Assembly (NCBI GenBank): GCA_965153355.1
Contig: OZ231126.1
Span: 8,990,001-9,054,000 of the forward strand
Origin: Flaccisagitta enflata
Taxonomy: Eukaryota > Chaetognatha > Sagittoidea > Aphragmophora
Direction: 5' to 3'
DNA: 64,000 bases
This document shows positions 1-15,612 of this stretch, one piece after another (the first letter of the stretch is position 1; each line of letters starts with the position of its first letter). Below the pieces are notes generated by a model, which worked only from the letters and a program-made list of their open reading frames with translations, ran no database searches and had not been told where the DNA came from. A program made the translations under genes and the position numbers.

Positions 1-256
1 ATTTTGACGTTGAGGCTGAGATTTGGGCTTCAGGACTGAAATCTGGGCCTCCAGGCTAGGATTAAGGCCTTGAGGCTAGAATTTGGGCCTTGAGGCTGGG
101 ATTTGGGCCTCGAGACTGGGATTTGGGCCTCGAGACTGGAATTTGGGCCTCGAGACTGGGATTTGAGGGGGGGGGACGTAGGAGAAGAAGAAGGAGAAAA
201 TCCCCCATATGTGTGAAAGCATAGGTCATCGACCCCTTCGGGGCCGCTGCCCAAAA
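1..256. mobile_element. Right part of a TIR element with internal 21-bp minisatellite (family B), cut by window edge
   Basis: A diverged 21-bp tandem unit (GGGATTTGGGCCTCGAGACT plus one base) fills about 1-160. It is followed by a GA-rich stretch and the terminal sequence ccccttcggggccgctgccc at about 230-252. The same terminus closes the intact family B element at 22996-23598. The left half would lie before the window. Confidence 0.5.
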
Positions 257-1075
257 AGTGGATCATAGGTCATTTATTTGATCAAAAACAGAAAATATAT
301 AATTCAATTTCAATTCGATTTCATTCTATTTTCCTCTTAATCCAATGACGGGCAAATGACAGCAAATACAGCAATTTTAACAGTTATGGCGGTACAAATC
401 AAGAGGGAGGACCACATAGGCCACTGCGCCCCTTCGTTATGTAGTCAGCTAAGATATAGGGGGATGTGGCTGGGGTAGCCTGTTCTGAGCAGACCACAGG
501 TTAATAATGGGGAGTTTTTTATCCGAGTACTAAAGAGGATAAAGAAAGAAGAGAAAAAGAGAATAGGAACTAAGAAAAACCTAGCTAGAGACGTATTTAC
601 AGAAACAATGAAATATACAAATACTTTTATCAGTTTCGGAGAATTCATGCTATTTTTTGAGACATCCTACTATCATGTGACTTTCCGCGATCACGGGCGT
701 AGAATTGCTCTTCTGTTTGGTTGAGCTGATTGATTCTCAGCTGCCATCGCTGAGGTCGTCCTGTTCCTCGCCACTAGAGGTCCTCTTTTCAATTATCTCA
801 ACCTTGGCGACATTTTTAAACAGCTAGCTCTTACTTTTTATTTGTTTTAAGGTTTCCTCCTTGGCTTTTTTTTTCAGTCTGTGTAAAGGACATTGTTCGT
901 CCATTGGTCCATCCGTCTTTCCATCCGTTGGTACTTGGTAGTACAATTGTCAACAATACCGCCTCTGCCCACATCTCCGTGGCTATTATTGTAACTCCGG
1001 GTCTTTTTCTTCTCAGTCTTTATGCTTTTACACTTTGCTTTTTTTTCAATCTTTATAATTATACTGCGATATCGC
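257..1075. other. Non-coding stretch, upstream intron or gene flank
   Basis: AT-rich sequence with no convincing exon. It presumably belongs to the receptor intron that ends at 2138. Short open frames here have no recognisable protein signature. Confidence 0.4.
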
Positions 1076-1080
1076 CTAAT

Positions 1081-1695
1081 TGGGCAGCGGCCCCAAGGGG
1101 ATGAAGTCCTGTAGAACACGGGGAATCTGTCCATCTGTCCCTCTATCCGTCTGTCCATTTGTACGTCCATACACCCCCCTGCCGCCCCATTGGCAGGGCT
1201 TTGAGTCCTTTAAGGCATATTCCGAACCATATTCTGTCAAATTGCCCAAATCCAAGCAATATGGCCCCATTCTAAGCAGAATGGCCCCATTCTAAGCAGA
1301 ATGGCCCCATTCTAAGCAGAATGGCCCCATTCTATGCAGAATGGCCCCATTCTAAGCAGAATGGCCCAAATCTAGTCAGAAAACCCAAATTCTGGCCCAC
1401 AGAGCATCATTTTGGCCGCTAAGACCTATATTTTGCTTCCAACCACATTTGGGTTATTTTGCTTGGATTTGCTTGGATTTTGCCTGGCTATTCTGCTTGG
1501 AATTTGGCCATTCTGCTTAGATTTGGGCCATATTGCTTAAATGTGCGCTATTTGGTAGAATTTGGGTCAGAATAGGCCCTAAAGCAGGCAAAGCCTTGAA
1601 GATGGGGCGGACAAATTGACAGACGGATGGAGGGACAGATGGATGGGCAGATTCCCATGTGTTCCACAGGTCTTTGTCCCTTTCGGGACTGCTGC
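1081..1695. mobile_element. Family B TIR element with internal 20-bp minisatellite
   Basis: The left end gggcagcggccccaagggg (1081) is mirrored by the right end ccctttcgggactgctgccc (to about 1695), giving imperfect inverted termini of about 50 bp that also contain the motif gtcctgtagaacac. Inside is a 20-bp repeat (aatggccccattctaagcag) at about 1260-1370. No coding capacity is visible. Confidence 0.6.
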
Positions 1696-1990
1696 CCTGC
1701 TCCTTCTCATTTTAAATCACACATTATTCAAACAGGGCTCGGTTACCGCTGACCACTTACTCCCTTTGGGCTGCTATTCTTGTTTTAATTCTCCCTCCTA
1801 TTTCTTTTTCTACCTCTTTTCCCTCTTCCAATATTTTCTTCTTTATCCGTACATCTGACCTTTCGCCTATCCGAACACAATTAGGCGTTGCTCCCCAGCC
1901 TATGGGTGCTTGCTGCTTTCCTCATTTAGTCATTGATACATTTTCCCTTCCAATCTGTTTATTTGTCATAATGCAATACCTATCTTTTCC

Positions 1991-2131
<141 letters not shown>

Positions 2132-2138
2132 TATACAG

Positions 2139-5168
<3,030 letters not shown>

Positions 5169-6270
5169 AGACCTAAACAAATACTCCATTCCCACCGTCC
5201 CTCAGGCAAGCCCCACCCCCTTTCCCCCCACGCATCCTCTCCAATGCCCCCAAACCTCTCGACCGGCCCTTCTACATTCATATACAACTTGAATTCCACC
5301 ACAACCCTCTGTCCAGTTTTCAACATCACACGCTCCTCATCGCATCGAGATTTGTTCATGATTTTATAATGTTAAAAACATGGTGGTCGATGAATGTCTA
5401 AAACCACTGTGGGGCGTGAGCGTTGTTCCCATTGTTGTCCCCATTGTTGTTCCCATTCCCATTGTTTCCATTGTATCCGTTACATTTGTGCACCGTCACA
5501 TTTGTGCATCATTTGATGCGTGCATTATCAGTGACTCATCATCAGAGTGCACCGAAAAATGTGCGCACCATTAATTTCATGCATTGGCAAAGGTTTGTAC
5601 TATTTGATGAGTGCACCGTCACATGTGTATGCGATGCCACATGCGTGCGTCGCATCGTCGCATGAAACGTCGCGTGCCATAACAGTATTTCAGTCTTAGT
5701 AATTGACCTGGCACGCCCATTTAAAAAAAATGTTCGTTTTCTTTATATACATGCTCACTCATCCACTGGCATGGTATTATAAAGGTAACACAAGCAATTA
5801 GAGACATAACATTTTTTGCTTAGTACTCGGCGTCAAAATGAGCAAGCTTCCTTGAAGTATCGTATGACACATCAATTGAACTGTTTTTCCTTTTTTTAGA
5901 AAAAAAAATTGACATTGGTTTTTGGGTGCAAAATGGATGGTACTAGGAAGTTCCGGTTTCAGCTAGAAGATGGGCAAACGCCTACAATTGATTACATTTG
6001 AATAGCAGATGTTACAGGCTTCGTACATTTTCTTTTATCATCATTGTATAGTTCCCCGTGAATTGATGAACAATTTATTGTGATATCGAAAAAATGTGTG
6101 TATGTCATCTAATCTTGATTCGTTAGTGAGTGTAGTTGAAATATGAAATGTTTGTTTATATCCAGGACACGCAAACACCTCCAAAACTTTCCTCTGTTAT
6201 ACTTCGACCGTTCATCAAGACCTTTGAGACTTCCTTCGAGTGCGACTGATTTTATTGTTAGCATTATGCG

Positions 6271-6275
<5 letters not shown>
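5169..6275. other. Intergenic stretch without recognised gene
   Basis: Includes a C-rich segment (5190-5260) and short irregular repeats of gtgca/tgcgtgca-type sequence at about 5490-5660. Nothing else is recognised. Confidence 0.4.

Positions 6276-6365
<90 letters not shown>
6276..6365 (+). repeat. (CT)n microsatellite
   Basis: About 90 nt of pure CT repeat in intergenic DNA. Confidence 0.9.
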
Positions 6366-6368
<3 letters not shown>

Positions 6369-7034
6369 CTTATTAATCTTGTTCTTATTTATCATTGACA
6401 ATGAATGTCACATTCTTTTACAATTGTCTGGTTCTACTAATTGACACATCTCTGAAACCAAATTATCTTGGATAGAACCTCAAGGTCATTTTAAGTCCAT
6501 CCTTGTATACAAAATACATTCAGACCCCACTCTAACGGTCACTGTCAGTCCATCCTGGATTCCAGGTATATAAAGCACATTCAGACCCCGCTCTAACGGT
6601 ATCCTCCTTGTAACTTGAAAATTATTTGTCCCTCTTTTCCATTTTCCTGTATTTTGTTAGGCGTCCATGATTTCTGTAAAAGTACATTTAAATCCATATG
6701 AGATTTAGCCTTATCTGAGTTTCAGAGATCCTGTCAATTTTTACATGACTAGCTTGTAAATGTAATGTTCCTCAATGCTCTTGAATAAGAGTGTTAAGGC
6801 AAATTGACTTTTTTTATTACAAACACTTGATCAATTTTTTTTAATCGAATTGACTTCGAGGGCTTGTGCTTTCAATGCAGATGATGTGGGTTGGACATCT
6901 GTGTTTGATATACATGTTTGATTTCTGATGGTTGGATATATGTGTTTTATCTACAAAATGAAACCTTGAGAGAAAGCAGTGGAAACTGCACAAAAATTCG
7001 CCGGTTCTATGTCACAGCAAACAACTAATGACTT
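6366..7034. other. Intergenic stretch with fragments of a pogo-like terminus
   Basis: Two short copies of cagaccccrctctaacggt (about 6523 and 6583) match the end of the MITE at 3552-3728. The remainder is AT-rich without a gene. Confidence 0.4.
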
Positions 7035-7210
7035 CAGTTGAACTCCACTCCAAAAGACCCGCTTTTAACAGAATTCCGCCTGTAACAGATATCAATTCTT
7101 TTCCCTTCAGCCTGTTTACTTTTATTTCTAATATTGGCTCTAATCAAATTCCAACTATAACAGATAAAATTTATTTGTCCCATGAAATCCGTTGATGTGG
7201 CATTCAACTG
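7035..7210. mobile_element. Pogo/Tigger-like MITE, diverged copy
   Basis: Runs from CAGTTGAACTCC to TTCAACTG. It shares the internal motifs taacagatatcaattctt and cagataaaa with the copy at 3552-3728. The flanks are TT on both sides rather than TA. Confidence 0.6.
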
Positions 7211-8265
7211 TTCTTAAGATTGAGTGGCTTACCAGATGAAAAGAAGTACATATTATTGAGGAGAAAAATCGCATCACGAGCACTTTGTGTCAGTAAACAA
7301 TCTTTCATTTAGTGTAACTCCATAAGAATCAAAACCAAATAATTCAAAGAATATTTTTTGGGGCACTCAAACAATTTTCAAAGCATTAGCATTTTACCTA
7401 TTTACGAAGGTATCTTTTCTCCCTCAGGCACTGTAGATCAAAATGAGCATAAGGGATTGAGTGGTAATCAACTTTCACGACAAAGATTCCAGACATCATT
7501 GAACCCCCGCTTAAAACCGTCAACTGAATGTGTTCTTTTTTTTTTTTTTTTTTGAAGATGATACCCTGCCATCAATTACAACTGTAACAGAAGAAACCTT
7601 TGTTGTGCGTAAAGAATTTGTATTGAAGAATATTGTTTTATACATGATCTTCGATTTTTTCATGCAAAATTTTAATGCTCTGGCTCAAACAATTTGGCTA
7701 CAACACCTAAGTCAATTGTTAAAAAATTTTGAAAAATGCAGAAAAAATAATAAATCAAGAAATCAATCAACTAATACTTTTGACTAATCTAGTCATTTTT
7801 ATTCCATTTGCATAAATCTAGAATAGTTTTTGAATAAAAAATTGCTCAAAAATGATGTTTTAAACGAAAACCTTGTCAAATCTGAAAATCAAGTGAAAAC
7901 CAAACCTTATGAGTTAATGCTTTGAAATTTTTGCATGAAAAAATGGTAGGTTATGTGCTTTCAGATGTTACAAAGCAGAATTCCTCATTGTAAATACTTT
8001 AAGCATAATAAAAGGTTTCTTTCGTTACAGTTGTATTTGATGACAGGGTAGAAAAATAATCCCAACATTTCAGCTGCAGTTCTCAATGGATCTTTTACCA
8101 TAAATTTTCAGTACTGAACAGCATCCACGCAAAAAAAAAAACGGAAATGCAAACGATTATAGAACAGCATGAAAATGATCGAAAACTGAAGTATTCAGTT
8201 CTTCACTTAATCTTATCACAAACAGTACATTCTCAGCCTCTTGAACCGGATTGGTCTGAACTGCA
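7211..8265. other. AT-rich intergenic stretch
   Basis: Contains a T17 homopolymer near 7538. The similar passages caaagcattagcatttt and ttaatgctttgaaattttt (about 7380 and 7913) suggest an old inverted structure. No gene seen. Confidence 0.35.
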
Positions 8266-8965
8266 GGATTGTGTAAAAACATAAAAAGATGACTCGTCAT
8301 TGCAAACACCACTAAATTAATGCTAAAACAAAAATGGCTTTACAAAGATGAATAGACAATAGAACCTTTGATAGGAGACAAGGCATGTTGGAGACAAGAC
8401 GCCATAAACACCAACATTCTTTCAAATGCAAAGCTGACGCAACATTCCTGCAAAACAATGATGACGAGTTCACCGTGCGCCCGTGCACCAATATTTACTT
8501 GGAGAATGAGAAGACATACATAACTCCAGCATTCATTAGCAGACCAAGTTGATGAAACTTTTGTTCCACTACAACCCTGACAAGACATTGCAAACAATAA
8601 CTACAATGATGACAAGACATTACCGACACTAACAACTTCTTGCACAATAATGAGACTTACAATTAGCAAGCACCAACATTCTTGCAAAAGCAAAGCTGGT
8701 GAGACATTCTCACCATGAAAAGGATGACAAGACACTGCCAAAACCAACATTCTTGCAACGAAAAAAAGCTGACAATAGATTTTTACTATTACAAAGATGA
8801 CAAGACATAACCAGCATTAACATTCTTGCTTAGACAAAGCTGATGAGACATTCTTGCCAAGACAATGATGACAAGACATTACCAAAATCAACATAATCGC
8901 AAAAACTGACCAGACATTTTTACCATGACGATGAGACATTACCAACACCAACACCTTTCTCTCAC
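8266..8965 (+). repeat. Diverged tandem repeat, unit about 60-70 bp
   Basis: About ten irregular copies of a unit with gatgacaagacattacc, accaacattcttgcaaa and aagctgatgagacattc in the same order. The units are too diverged for recent expansion. Frames are closed throughout. Confidence 0.65.
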
Positions 8966-9448
8966 GATTGATATAATTCTCATTCGTGCATCATGAGGCT
9001 GTTCAACTTGTTGAATTTAATTTTCACACTTGACTCTTGTCCATTGTTCTCTTCTGTCCCAGTTTTGAAGTGATTTTATAACTCAATGTTGATATGTTTG
9101 AATCAAGGCTGACATTCAATTGTTACCTTGAACATTAATACCGTCAATAGTATTGTGTAGGTGTAGACCTTAATTGAAATGAATTGTTTCCCTTAAAGGG
9201 AGTAGTTTTCCATTAGAATGAACACGATATAATTATCATAATTGATAACTGACTAAAGAATTTTTTTTCATATCTTTATAAAAGATGCAGAATGTCAGAT
9301 TTTGTCAACTTTTTTTTATATTTCGGATTTTCCCCTTTCCAGAATCATTTTGAAATCTCCATTTAATTTGCTGCTCATTGCATCCCTACTCATCAACGAT
9401 GGTGTTTGTTTGTTTGTTTGCTTTATCGATTCTCTTCTCTCTCTTAAC

Positions 9449-9584
9449 TAGGGATGTGGAAGCGATTGACCGCTTCCATTTTGGAGGATGGGATAGCTAC
9501 TAGTATTTGAACTGCAAAATGGAAGCGGAAGTGGAAGCGGAAGCGGTGGAAGCGGCACTAAAATCGACCGCTTCCACATCCCTA
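9449..9584. mobile_element. hAT-type MITE with perfect 8-bp target duplication
   Basis: It is 136 bp, starts TAGGGATGTGGAAGCG and ends CGCTTCCACATCCCTA. Flanking 8-mers CTCTTAAC (9441-9448 and 9585-9592) are identical. The interior holds a GGAAGC repeat. An 8-bp duplication with TAGGG ends is characteristic of hAT elements. Confidence 0.9.
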
Positions 9585-9592
9585 CTCTTAAC

Positions 9593-10162
9593 CCAGCACA
9601 TAAGTGTAGACTCTGGTTAGTTATTAGATTAGTCACAAAAACTTGATCATACTGAGCTTCCCTCGCCCCATACTGTCTCCAACCCCCTCCCCCTTTTCGC
9701 CCGCCTCCTCCCTTGATGCAATCATACGGGGAAAATATACAAACAGTATTAGACCAATACTATTGGTCACTGCGTTGATTGTATCTTTTTTACATTGTAT
9801 CACTGCGCCCCACTCTTCAGATTTGGCATGCCAATTTTTGCCATACAACATTATGTCAAGTGTCCCTATTTCAACATGTCTCAAATGATTTAAATGCCAT
9901 GTCGAAACTTATCATAATTCTGTCAAATTTGTCATTGACTTGTAATACATCGATCCTCCGCGGTAGATGCCGTTGTAGACGACTCACTTTAGATAATTCG
10001 CTCAATCACGTGAAAAAAAAACTCCCGGTACATTGCCATGCCCCAATCTGTAATTCTATGCCATGCCTAAATCCGTTATTCTAAGCCATGCTCCAATTAG
10101 TAATTCTCTACCATGTCAGTATAATACCCATGTCTCTTTTTTTCCTGGCAAAACATCCATTC
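9593..10162. other. Intergenic stretch with short ccatgc-type repeats
   Basis: At about 10030-10110 an irregular 35-bp unit (gccatgc...atctgtaattct) repeats about three times. No gene recognised. Confidence 0.4.
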
Positions 10163-10310
10163 TTAGGTGCGACAAAGCACCTCTATAACTAGCTCAATGC
10201 ATCGGTCGGTTGGTCGGTCGGTCGGTCGGTCGGTTGGTCGGTTGGTCTGTCGGTAACGCATTCGTTCGTCGATCCACACGTCGCACCTTATTGGCCTACT
10301 TGGCCTTGTT
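10163..10310 (+). mobile_element. Hairpin-ended (GTCY)n element, family C
   Basis: Left end ttaggtgcgacaaagcacc forms the hairpin GGTGC-GACAAA-GCACC. A (GGTC/GGTT)n core follows, then cacgtcgcacctta and the right end GGCC-TACTT-GGCC followed by TTGTT. Same layout as 20199-20443 and 54183-54311. Confidence 0.75.
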
Positions 10311-11570
10311 CCCTTCTTTTTTCCTCATTTATTTCATTCCATTTTCCTCTCTCATTTTTTACCCTTTTCTTCCGGACCTCGACTATGTGGCATTTCTGTA
10401 CCCAACTTTCACCCTTCCTCTAACCTCTCTCTCTCTCTTTATGTGTGTGTGAAGTATTCCGTGTCTGTTCATCCTTCTTAGTCAATGATAAGAAAAAATG
10501 CTTTATTCGTCATGTTTCATGTCATTCATGTCATGTCTCATGTCATTCATGTCATGTTACATGAAAGGACAAATGCGCGTCACCCGCATAAATTGTTTTT
10601 GTTGTTGATATATGGAGGTAAATTATTGCTATCATAGAAGAAAACCCAGTGTTGACCTACAATTGTCTCTCCAATTCTTTCAGACTTTATTTTTGTTCTC
10701 AAAAGATAAGTTTAGCCATGAATTTGTCTGTCAAAGAGCTCTTTAACGTAGCATTGTCTCTGAGGAATACCTCATAAGTTTTTATTTTTAAGCGCTTTTT
10801 TTTTTTCAAATTTACAGATATACTGATTAGAATTCAGAAAGCTGAAAAATTTGAATTCTTATGACCAAGGTCAAGATTAAGGCTTGAAGAGCTAGGATTC
10901 AGAGGCTAATAGCCAAGCTTTTAACTAAGACTGCAAAAAGTGTGAGTACAGCTAGAAAGTGGGAATCGAATTTAACGACCCTGAAGTGACTGGGGATTTT
11001 AGGTGTTGAATCCAAATGTTGTTAAATCGAATTTCCTATTGTCTTCCATTATTGATCTAAAGAGCTTCAAAACAAGGTTACAGAGAGGAGCATCAGTCAC
11101 TGTTAAAGCATTTCTGCAATTGTGCTACAATTACAACCTTGGGAATAAGTATACCGACAACTTCAACTAAAGATCTTTCCGCTTCTGGAAAAGCTAGGAA
11201 CTTTTTTTTAAAAAAAGGAATTAATCTTAGTCAAATTATCTCCAGAATGAATGCAATCTGGTTCTTGTAGCTTTAACCGTTTAGAAATGGCAGGCAAAAG
11301 ACTAAAAACATTCCTTTTCGAAAATGACAAGAAATCAAGAATGAAGAAGTCAATTTCTTACTGACAGTTTCTATTAAAGATATCTTGACTTCTAGAAAAG
11401 CTAGAAACTTTTGTAAAAAAAGGAATTAATCTTTATCAAAAGCACTTTGAGATGAGTTTCTGTAGCTTTAATCGTTTAGAAGTTACAAGCAAAACAATAA
11501 ACCTATATCCAGAATGATTGGTTCAGCAAGTTCGTTTTAGAGATGTGAAACCAAATCATCCTGAACAAAT
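10311..11570. other. Intergenic stretch with a two-copy direct repeat
   Basis: About 11170-11320 and 11390-11505 are diverged direct copies sharing aaaagctaggaact, aaaggaattaatctt and tagctttaaccgtttagaa. Upstream, short tcatgtcattcatgtcatg repeats lie near 10510-10565. No gene seen. Confidence 0.45.
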
Positions 11571-11774
11571 AACAAGGCCGGATACACGGCTACCCCAGTC
11601 GCGTGCGGTTGGGCAGGGGCCATATTTGAAGTCAGTGGAGCATTTGGGCAGGAGCGGTATAGCCAAAAACCCCATAAACGCCAAAAAAGTAAAGTGTGAC
11701 GGACCAACAGACGGACCGACGGACCGACGGACCGACAAAGCGGGGTGTAGAGTCGCGTAGCACGCGACTAAAAA
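11571..11774 (-). mobile_element. Hairpin-ended (GTCY)n element, family A
   Basis: Begins AACAAGGCCGGATACACGGC (inverted GCCG/CGGC) and holds a (CCGACGGA)n core next to acaaagc. It ends with the hairpin GTCGCGT-AG-CACGCGAC followed by TAAAAA. This is the best-preserved copy of the commonest family in the window. Confidence 0.8.
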
Positions 11775-12917
11775 GCTGTGTTTAGTGCATAAATATGGAA
11801 AACTTGGATCATCTGTAAGGTCAAAACATCACGCAAAGACCTATCACTTTCAGTAGAATGTTTTGATCAATTCTTGGTGAATTAATCAATGAATTGCCTA
11901 GGTGTCGGTATACTTTTTTCCAAGGTTGTATGTAGACAAACAGATAAACAGACAAAAAAACAGATAAACAGACAGAAAGATAGTTTGACAGGAAGCATGA
12001 CAAACAGATCAACAAATATAGCCTCTTATACACTTAGAATATAGAAAAGATTTCAGAGTTGTGAATCATTGATAAGTCAAACAGCACAAAAATGGTTAAT
12101 TTTGAATCTTAATCTTATAGACCTAAGTCGCGTGCGTCGGCACTTTCATAAAAAGTCAGGCAGACAGACAGACAAACTATTTATTTTCAAAAAGACAGTT
12201 GAAATAGCTATTCACTACTCCAAGCCCTTCTCCACTACTCAAAAACATAAAAAAAACTCAATAAAAACCCTTTAAAAACAACTTTGTGACCGACCAACCG
12301 ACAGACCGACCGACCGACGGACCAACGGACCGACGGACCGACGGACCGACGGACCGACGGACCGACGGACCGAAAAGTGTCTTATAGAGTCGCGTAGCAC
12401 GCGACTAAAAATCGCCTCGGTGGTCTCAAATCTATTCACCATCCGGCCCTACACATCAAATTTTAAGGATCTATCATGATCCGTTTGAGCTGTGGGTATG
12501 ACGAAATTTTTTTTTCTCATCAAACTCCCCATTATGGGTATCAATCGATGCAGTTTTGTGAGGGCTTTCATTTGATAACCCACAACGCCTATTATTTTTC
12601 ATTTTGCATGTCATTTCACATCAGAGAGTGACAGCCAAAGTTAAAATAAATCTGTCACTTGATTTGTACCCAATGTCATTAATGTGATTTGCATAGAAAT
12701 GGGCCTAATTTGTTTTAAACTATGAAAAAATTCATTTTCAAACTACCAAGGCTTTATTTTGTTATTTTATAAAGATAATGTCAAAATCAACCACAGCGCA
12801 ACAAAAATGATACATGTAAAACAGCATGTGTGATTTTTAAGCTTCTCCATTATCAAATTTTATTGTTTTTGCAATGAGACAAATTTAAAGGAAAAGATAA
12901 ATTTGTGAAGAAATATA
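11775..12917. other. Intergenic stretch containing a partial family A element
   Basis: 12290-12411 is the (CCGACGGA)n core and terminal hairpin of a family A copy (ends gtagcacgcgactaaaaa). Another fragment, aagtcgcgtgcgtcggc, lies at 12126. A cagataaacagac repeat is at 11938-11985. No gene is recognised. Confidence 0.5.
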
Positions 12918-13328
12918 CTACTCGACTCAATAAAAAAGCCGCACTTTTAAATGACAAATTGTCAAACTAAATTTCAAAAAAACTAATCAAAATCTTAGAC
13001 CATTAGAAAGCTCTTGAAAAGATCTTTTATTTGGCGCCAATCTGGTATTGCTATCTTTTTTCGTTTAGAAATGGCATTAGTTTGAATAAAAATATTGCCT
13101 ATTTCAGTTTCGCAATCCCTATGAAAAAAGTGCATTTTACCAAAATAATGCTTTTCTTTGCAGAGCTCTAGCTCCTAAACCGTTTGAGATACAGATCTGG
13201 GATTGGTCTAGAATGAAAGAAAATTCAAAAATCTTTCAAATCCCTTTAACAGAATAATTTTCAAATAATCTTTTTTTCTTATACATCAACTCAGAATAGG
13301 GTGCGGCTTTTTTTTTTTAGTCGAGTTG
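12918..13328. mobile_element. TA-flanked palindromic MITE (Tc1/mariner type)
   Basis: Termini CTACTCGACTCAATAAAAAA and the inverted CAACTCGACT...AAAAGCCGCAC, flanked by TA (12916-12917 and 13329-13330). The two halves are diverged inverted copies: ggcgccaatctggtatt reads opposite ctgggattggtctag. 411 bp, non-coding. Confidence 0.75.
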
Positions 13329-13330
13329 TA

Positions 13331-14862
13331 AATATGACTGACACAGACCACAGTGTGAAGCAAAGGGGTTGTAGTGAGTGTTATTGCCCTAAAGCTAGGT
13401 ATTTTTACATAATTCAATGTTTTGTTATGAACATGTGATCATTTGTTGGCATTTGCTGGTTGTTTGGCCTGGTGGAGTGTAAATTAGTCATCTTAATCCC
13501 ACTATCAATTTTAAAAAGAGGATAAAATTCAGCTTTAGAGGGGGCTTTGGGGTGCTTAAACTTTAGGCACCTCCTCACCTGCTAATTTATGCAAGTGTGT
13601 AGTACAAATGACCGTTAGTTGTCCTGGTGGCATTTGATTTTAAGGAATATCTTTTTGTTAGTTGCTATGCAATGTTAGGTCAATTAATTTAATAGTAGGT
13701 TGGTTGGTTGGTTGATCACTCTATCAACAGACTGCAATAGCTTTTGGGCCGTCTACACCTCTCATCATATATATGTAGTCTTTGCAATTGCGTCTGGACC
13801 TTGAACATCTGCGACAAAGTTGTAGATTCCTAAAATAACTCTAGGACAAGTATAGGACAAGTATAGGACAACTAGAGGTCAGCTCTAGGACATTATAGAT
13901 TAAGATTGAGATTTCAGAGTGACAGGTATGGGACAACCTGTACACAACTGTTATTCAAACCTATACAAACCAATAACAATCCTTAGACATCAACATATAC
14001 ATTTATCACCTAAATGGGCCAACTTTATGGAACTACAGCGTTATTCAGGATTAATTGAAAATTTTTCTAAAGATAGATTTGCAATCAGCATTGTCATATT
14101 GTTCAATCCCAAAGAGTACAGCCAAGTACAGGCGGTTTTGTTTGCGTAATTAAAGTTTTTATCATGGTATTCTTAATCCTGAATCAATGAAGATTTTTGA
14201 TGCAACAAAAAAAGATCTATCTTGTTGTTTTTGGTCTTATGATGCTGAACCAACTAAGTATAATCACAATTTAAACTCTAAACAATAGGGGGCGGCTATT
14301 TGGGAGGAACTCTGCATGGTTGCTTAAAGTAGTATGGGGTAACGAAAATTTTGTATCATGTCAATTATTATTTTCATACGGAAATCCCTTCATAAGCTAT
14401 TCATAATATTATTTGTAAAAAGAAATTTAAGCCGTTATCCATTTTCATACAAACTAGCCTAATATACTTAAACGATGACAGTGTATAAAAGATCGTTCTC
14501 TGCGCGGTCATCTTTTCTGCAGTTCAAAACAGAATCTGCGATTTTCTTTATTTTTATGCTTTACCTTCCCTTAAAGAAATGATGATTACGGCAAGTTACC
14601 ATCGGAGAAAATCTTTAACAAAAACAGTTTCAGAAAGCATTTTTACTCCTCAATAACATATCTCGGAAACTCGAGGGGACCTCAATTATAAATACCCGTT
14701 TAATCAAGTCAAAGTTGTGCTAATATCTAAATATTCATAGGTGAGGAACAGGTCTTTTTCTCGGCTTTTTTTTCTCGCTGTAAGCCCACCTGCCTTTAAG
14801 GAATGTTTGTTTAGGTGTCTTTATATGTAAGTTCACTTATATTACTAAAAATGTTATTATGA
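13331..14862. other. AT-rich intergenic stretch
   Basis: Contains short tandem units at 13845-13900 (aggacaagtat) and 13698-13715 (ggttggtt). The open frame of 76 codons at 13919-14149 shows no recognised motif. Nothing else supported. Confidence 0.35.
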
Positions 14863-15251
14863 TTTTTAGTCGCGTGCACGCGACTCTACAACCCGCTTTG
14901 TCGGTCCGTCCGTCCGTCGGTCCGTCCGTCCGTCGGTCCATCCGTCCGTCCGTCCGTCGGTCCGTCACACTTTACTTTTTTGTACTATAATGTCAACTCT
15001 TAGGTCATTTTAAGTCATTTTAAGTCATTTATAGTTATTCTAAGTCATTTTGAGTCAGTCTAAGTCATTTTAAGTCATTTTAAGTCATTTTAAGTTATTT
15101 TAAGTTATTTTTGGTTTTTTGTTTTCTTAGTCATTTTAAGTCAATTTTGGTCATTTTAGGTCATTCTAAGTCATTGAAAGTCATTCTAAGTCATTCTAAG
15201 TCACTCTTTGTCTGTAAGTCTCGCACGCGACTTATAGGTGTTGGCCTTGTT
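14863..15251 (+). mobile_element. Family A element carrying an internal TAAGTCATTTT minisatellite
   Basis: Left hairpin gtcgcgtgcacgcgac after TTTTTA, then ctttgtcggtccgtccg core. About 20 copies of an 11-bp unit taagtcatttt (14997-15200) follow, and the right end is acgcgacttataggtgttggccttgtt. Confidence 0.75.
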
Positions 15252-15439
15252 GTACTTAACTCGTGTTCCGCAAGCAGAAAATGTCAATGTCTAACTTCAG
15301 GATTTGAGCGCTGTGACGGAGCTCAGGTTCGCTTGCTACTTAAAGTTAAAGGAGAAAGTTTGGTCAGCAGAAAAGGAAAGGTTGGTCAGCAGGCCTCATT
15401 GATTCTGAACGCACAGCGCTCCTTCTCGGCAGGTAAAAG

Positions 15440-15612
15440 ACAGAAGAAAAAGAAGAAGAAGAAGAAGAAGAAGAAGAAGAAGAAGAAGAAGAAAAAGAAG
15501 GAGAAGAAGAAGAAGAAGAAGAAGAAGAAGAAGAAGAAGAAGAAGAAGAAGAAGAAGAAGAAGAAGAAGAAGAAGAAGAGAAAAAGAAAAAGGAGAAGAA
15601 AAGAAAAAGAAT
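15440..15612 (+). repeat. (GAA)n microsatellite
   Basis: About 170 nt of AAG/GAA repeat with few interruptions. The Lys-rich and Ser/Phe-rich frames over it are artefacts. Confidence 0.9.
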
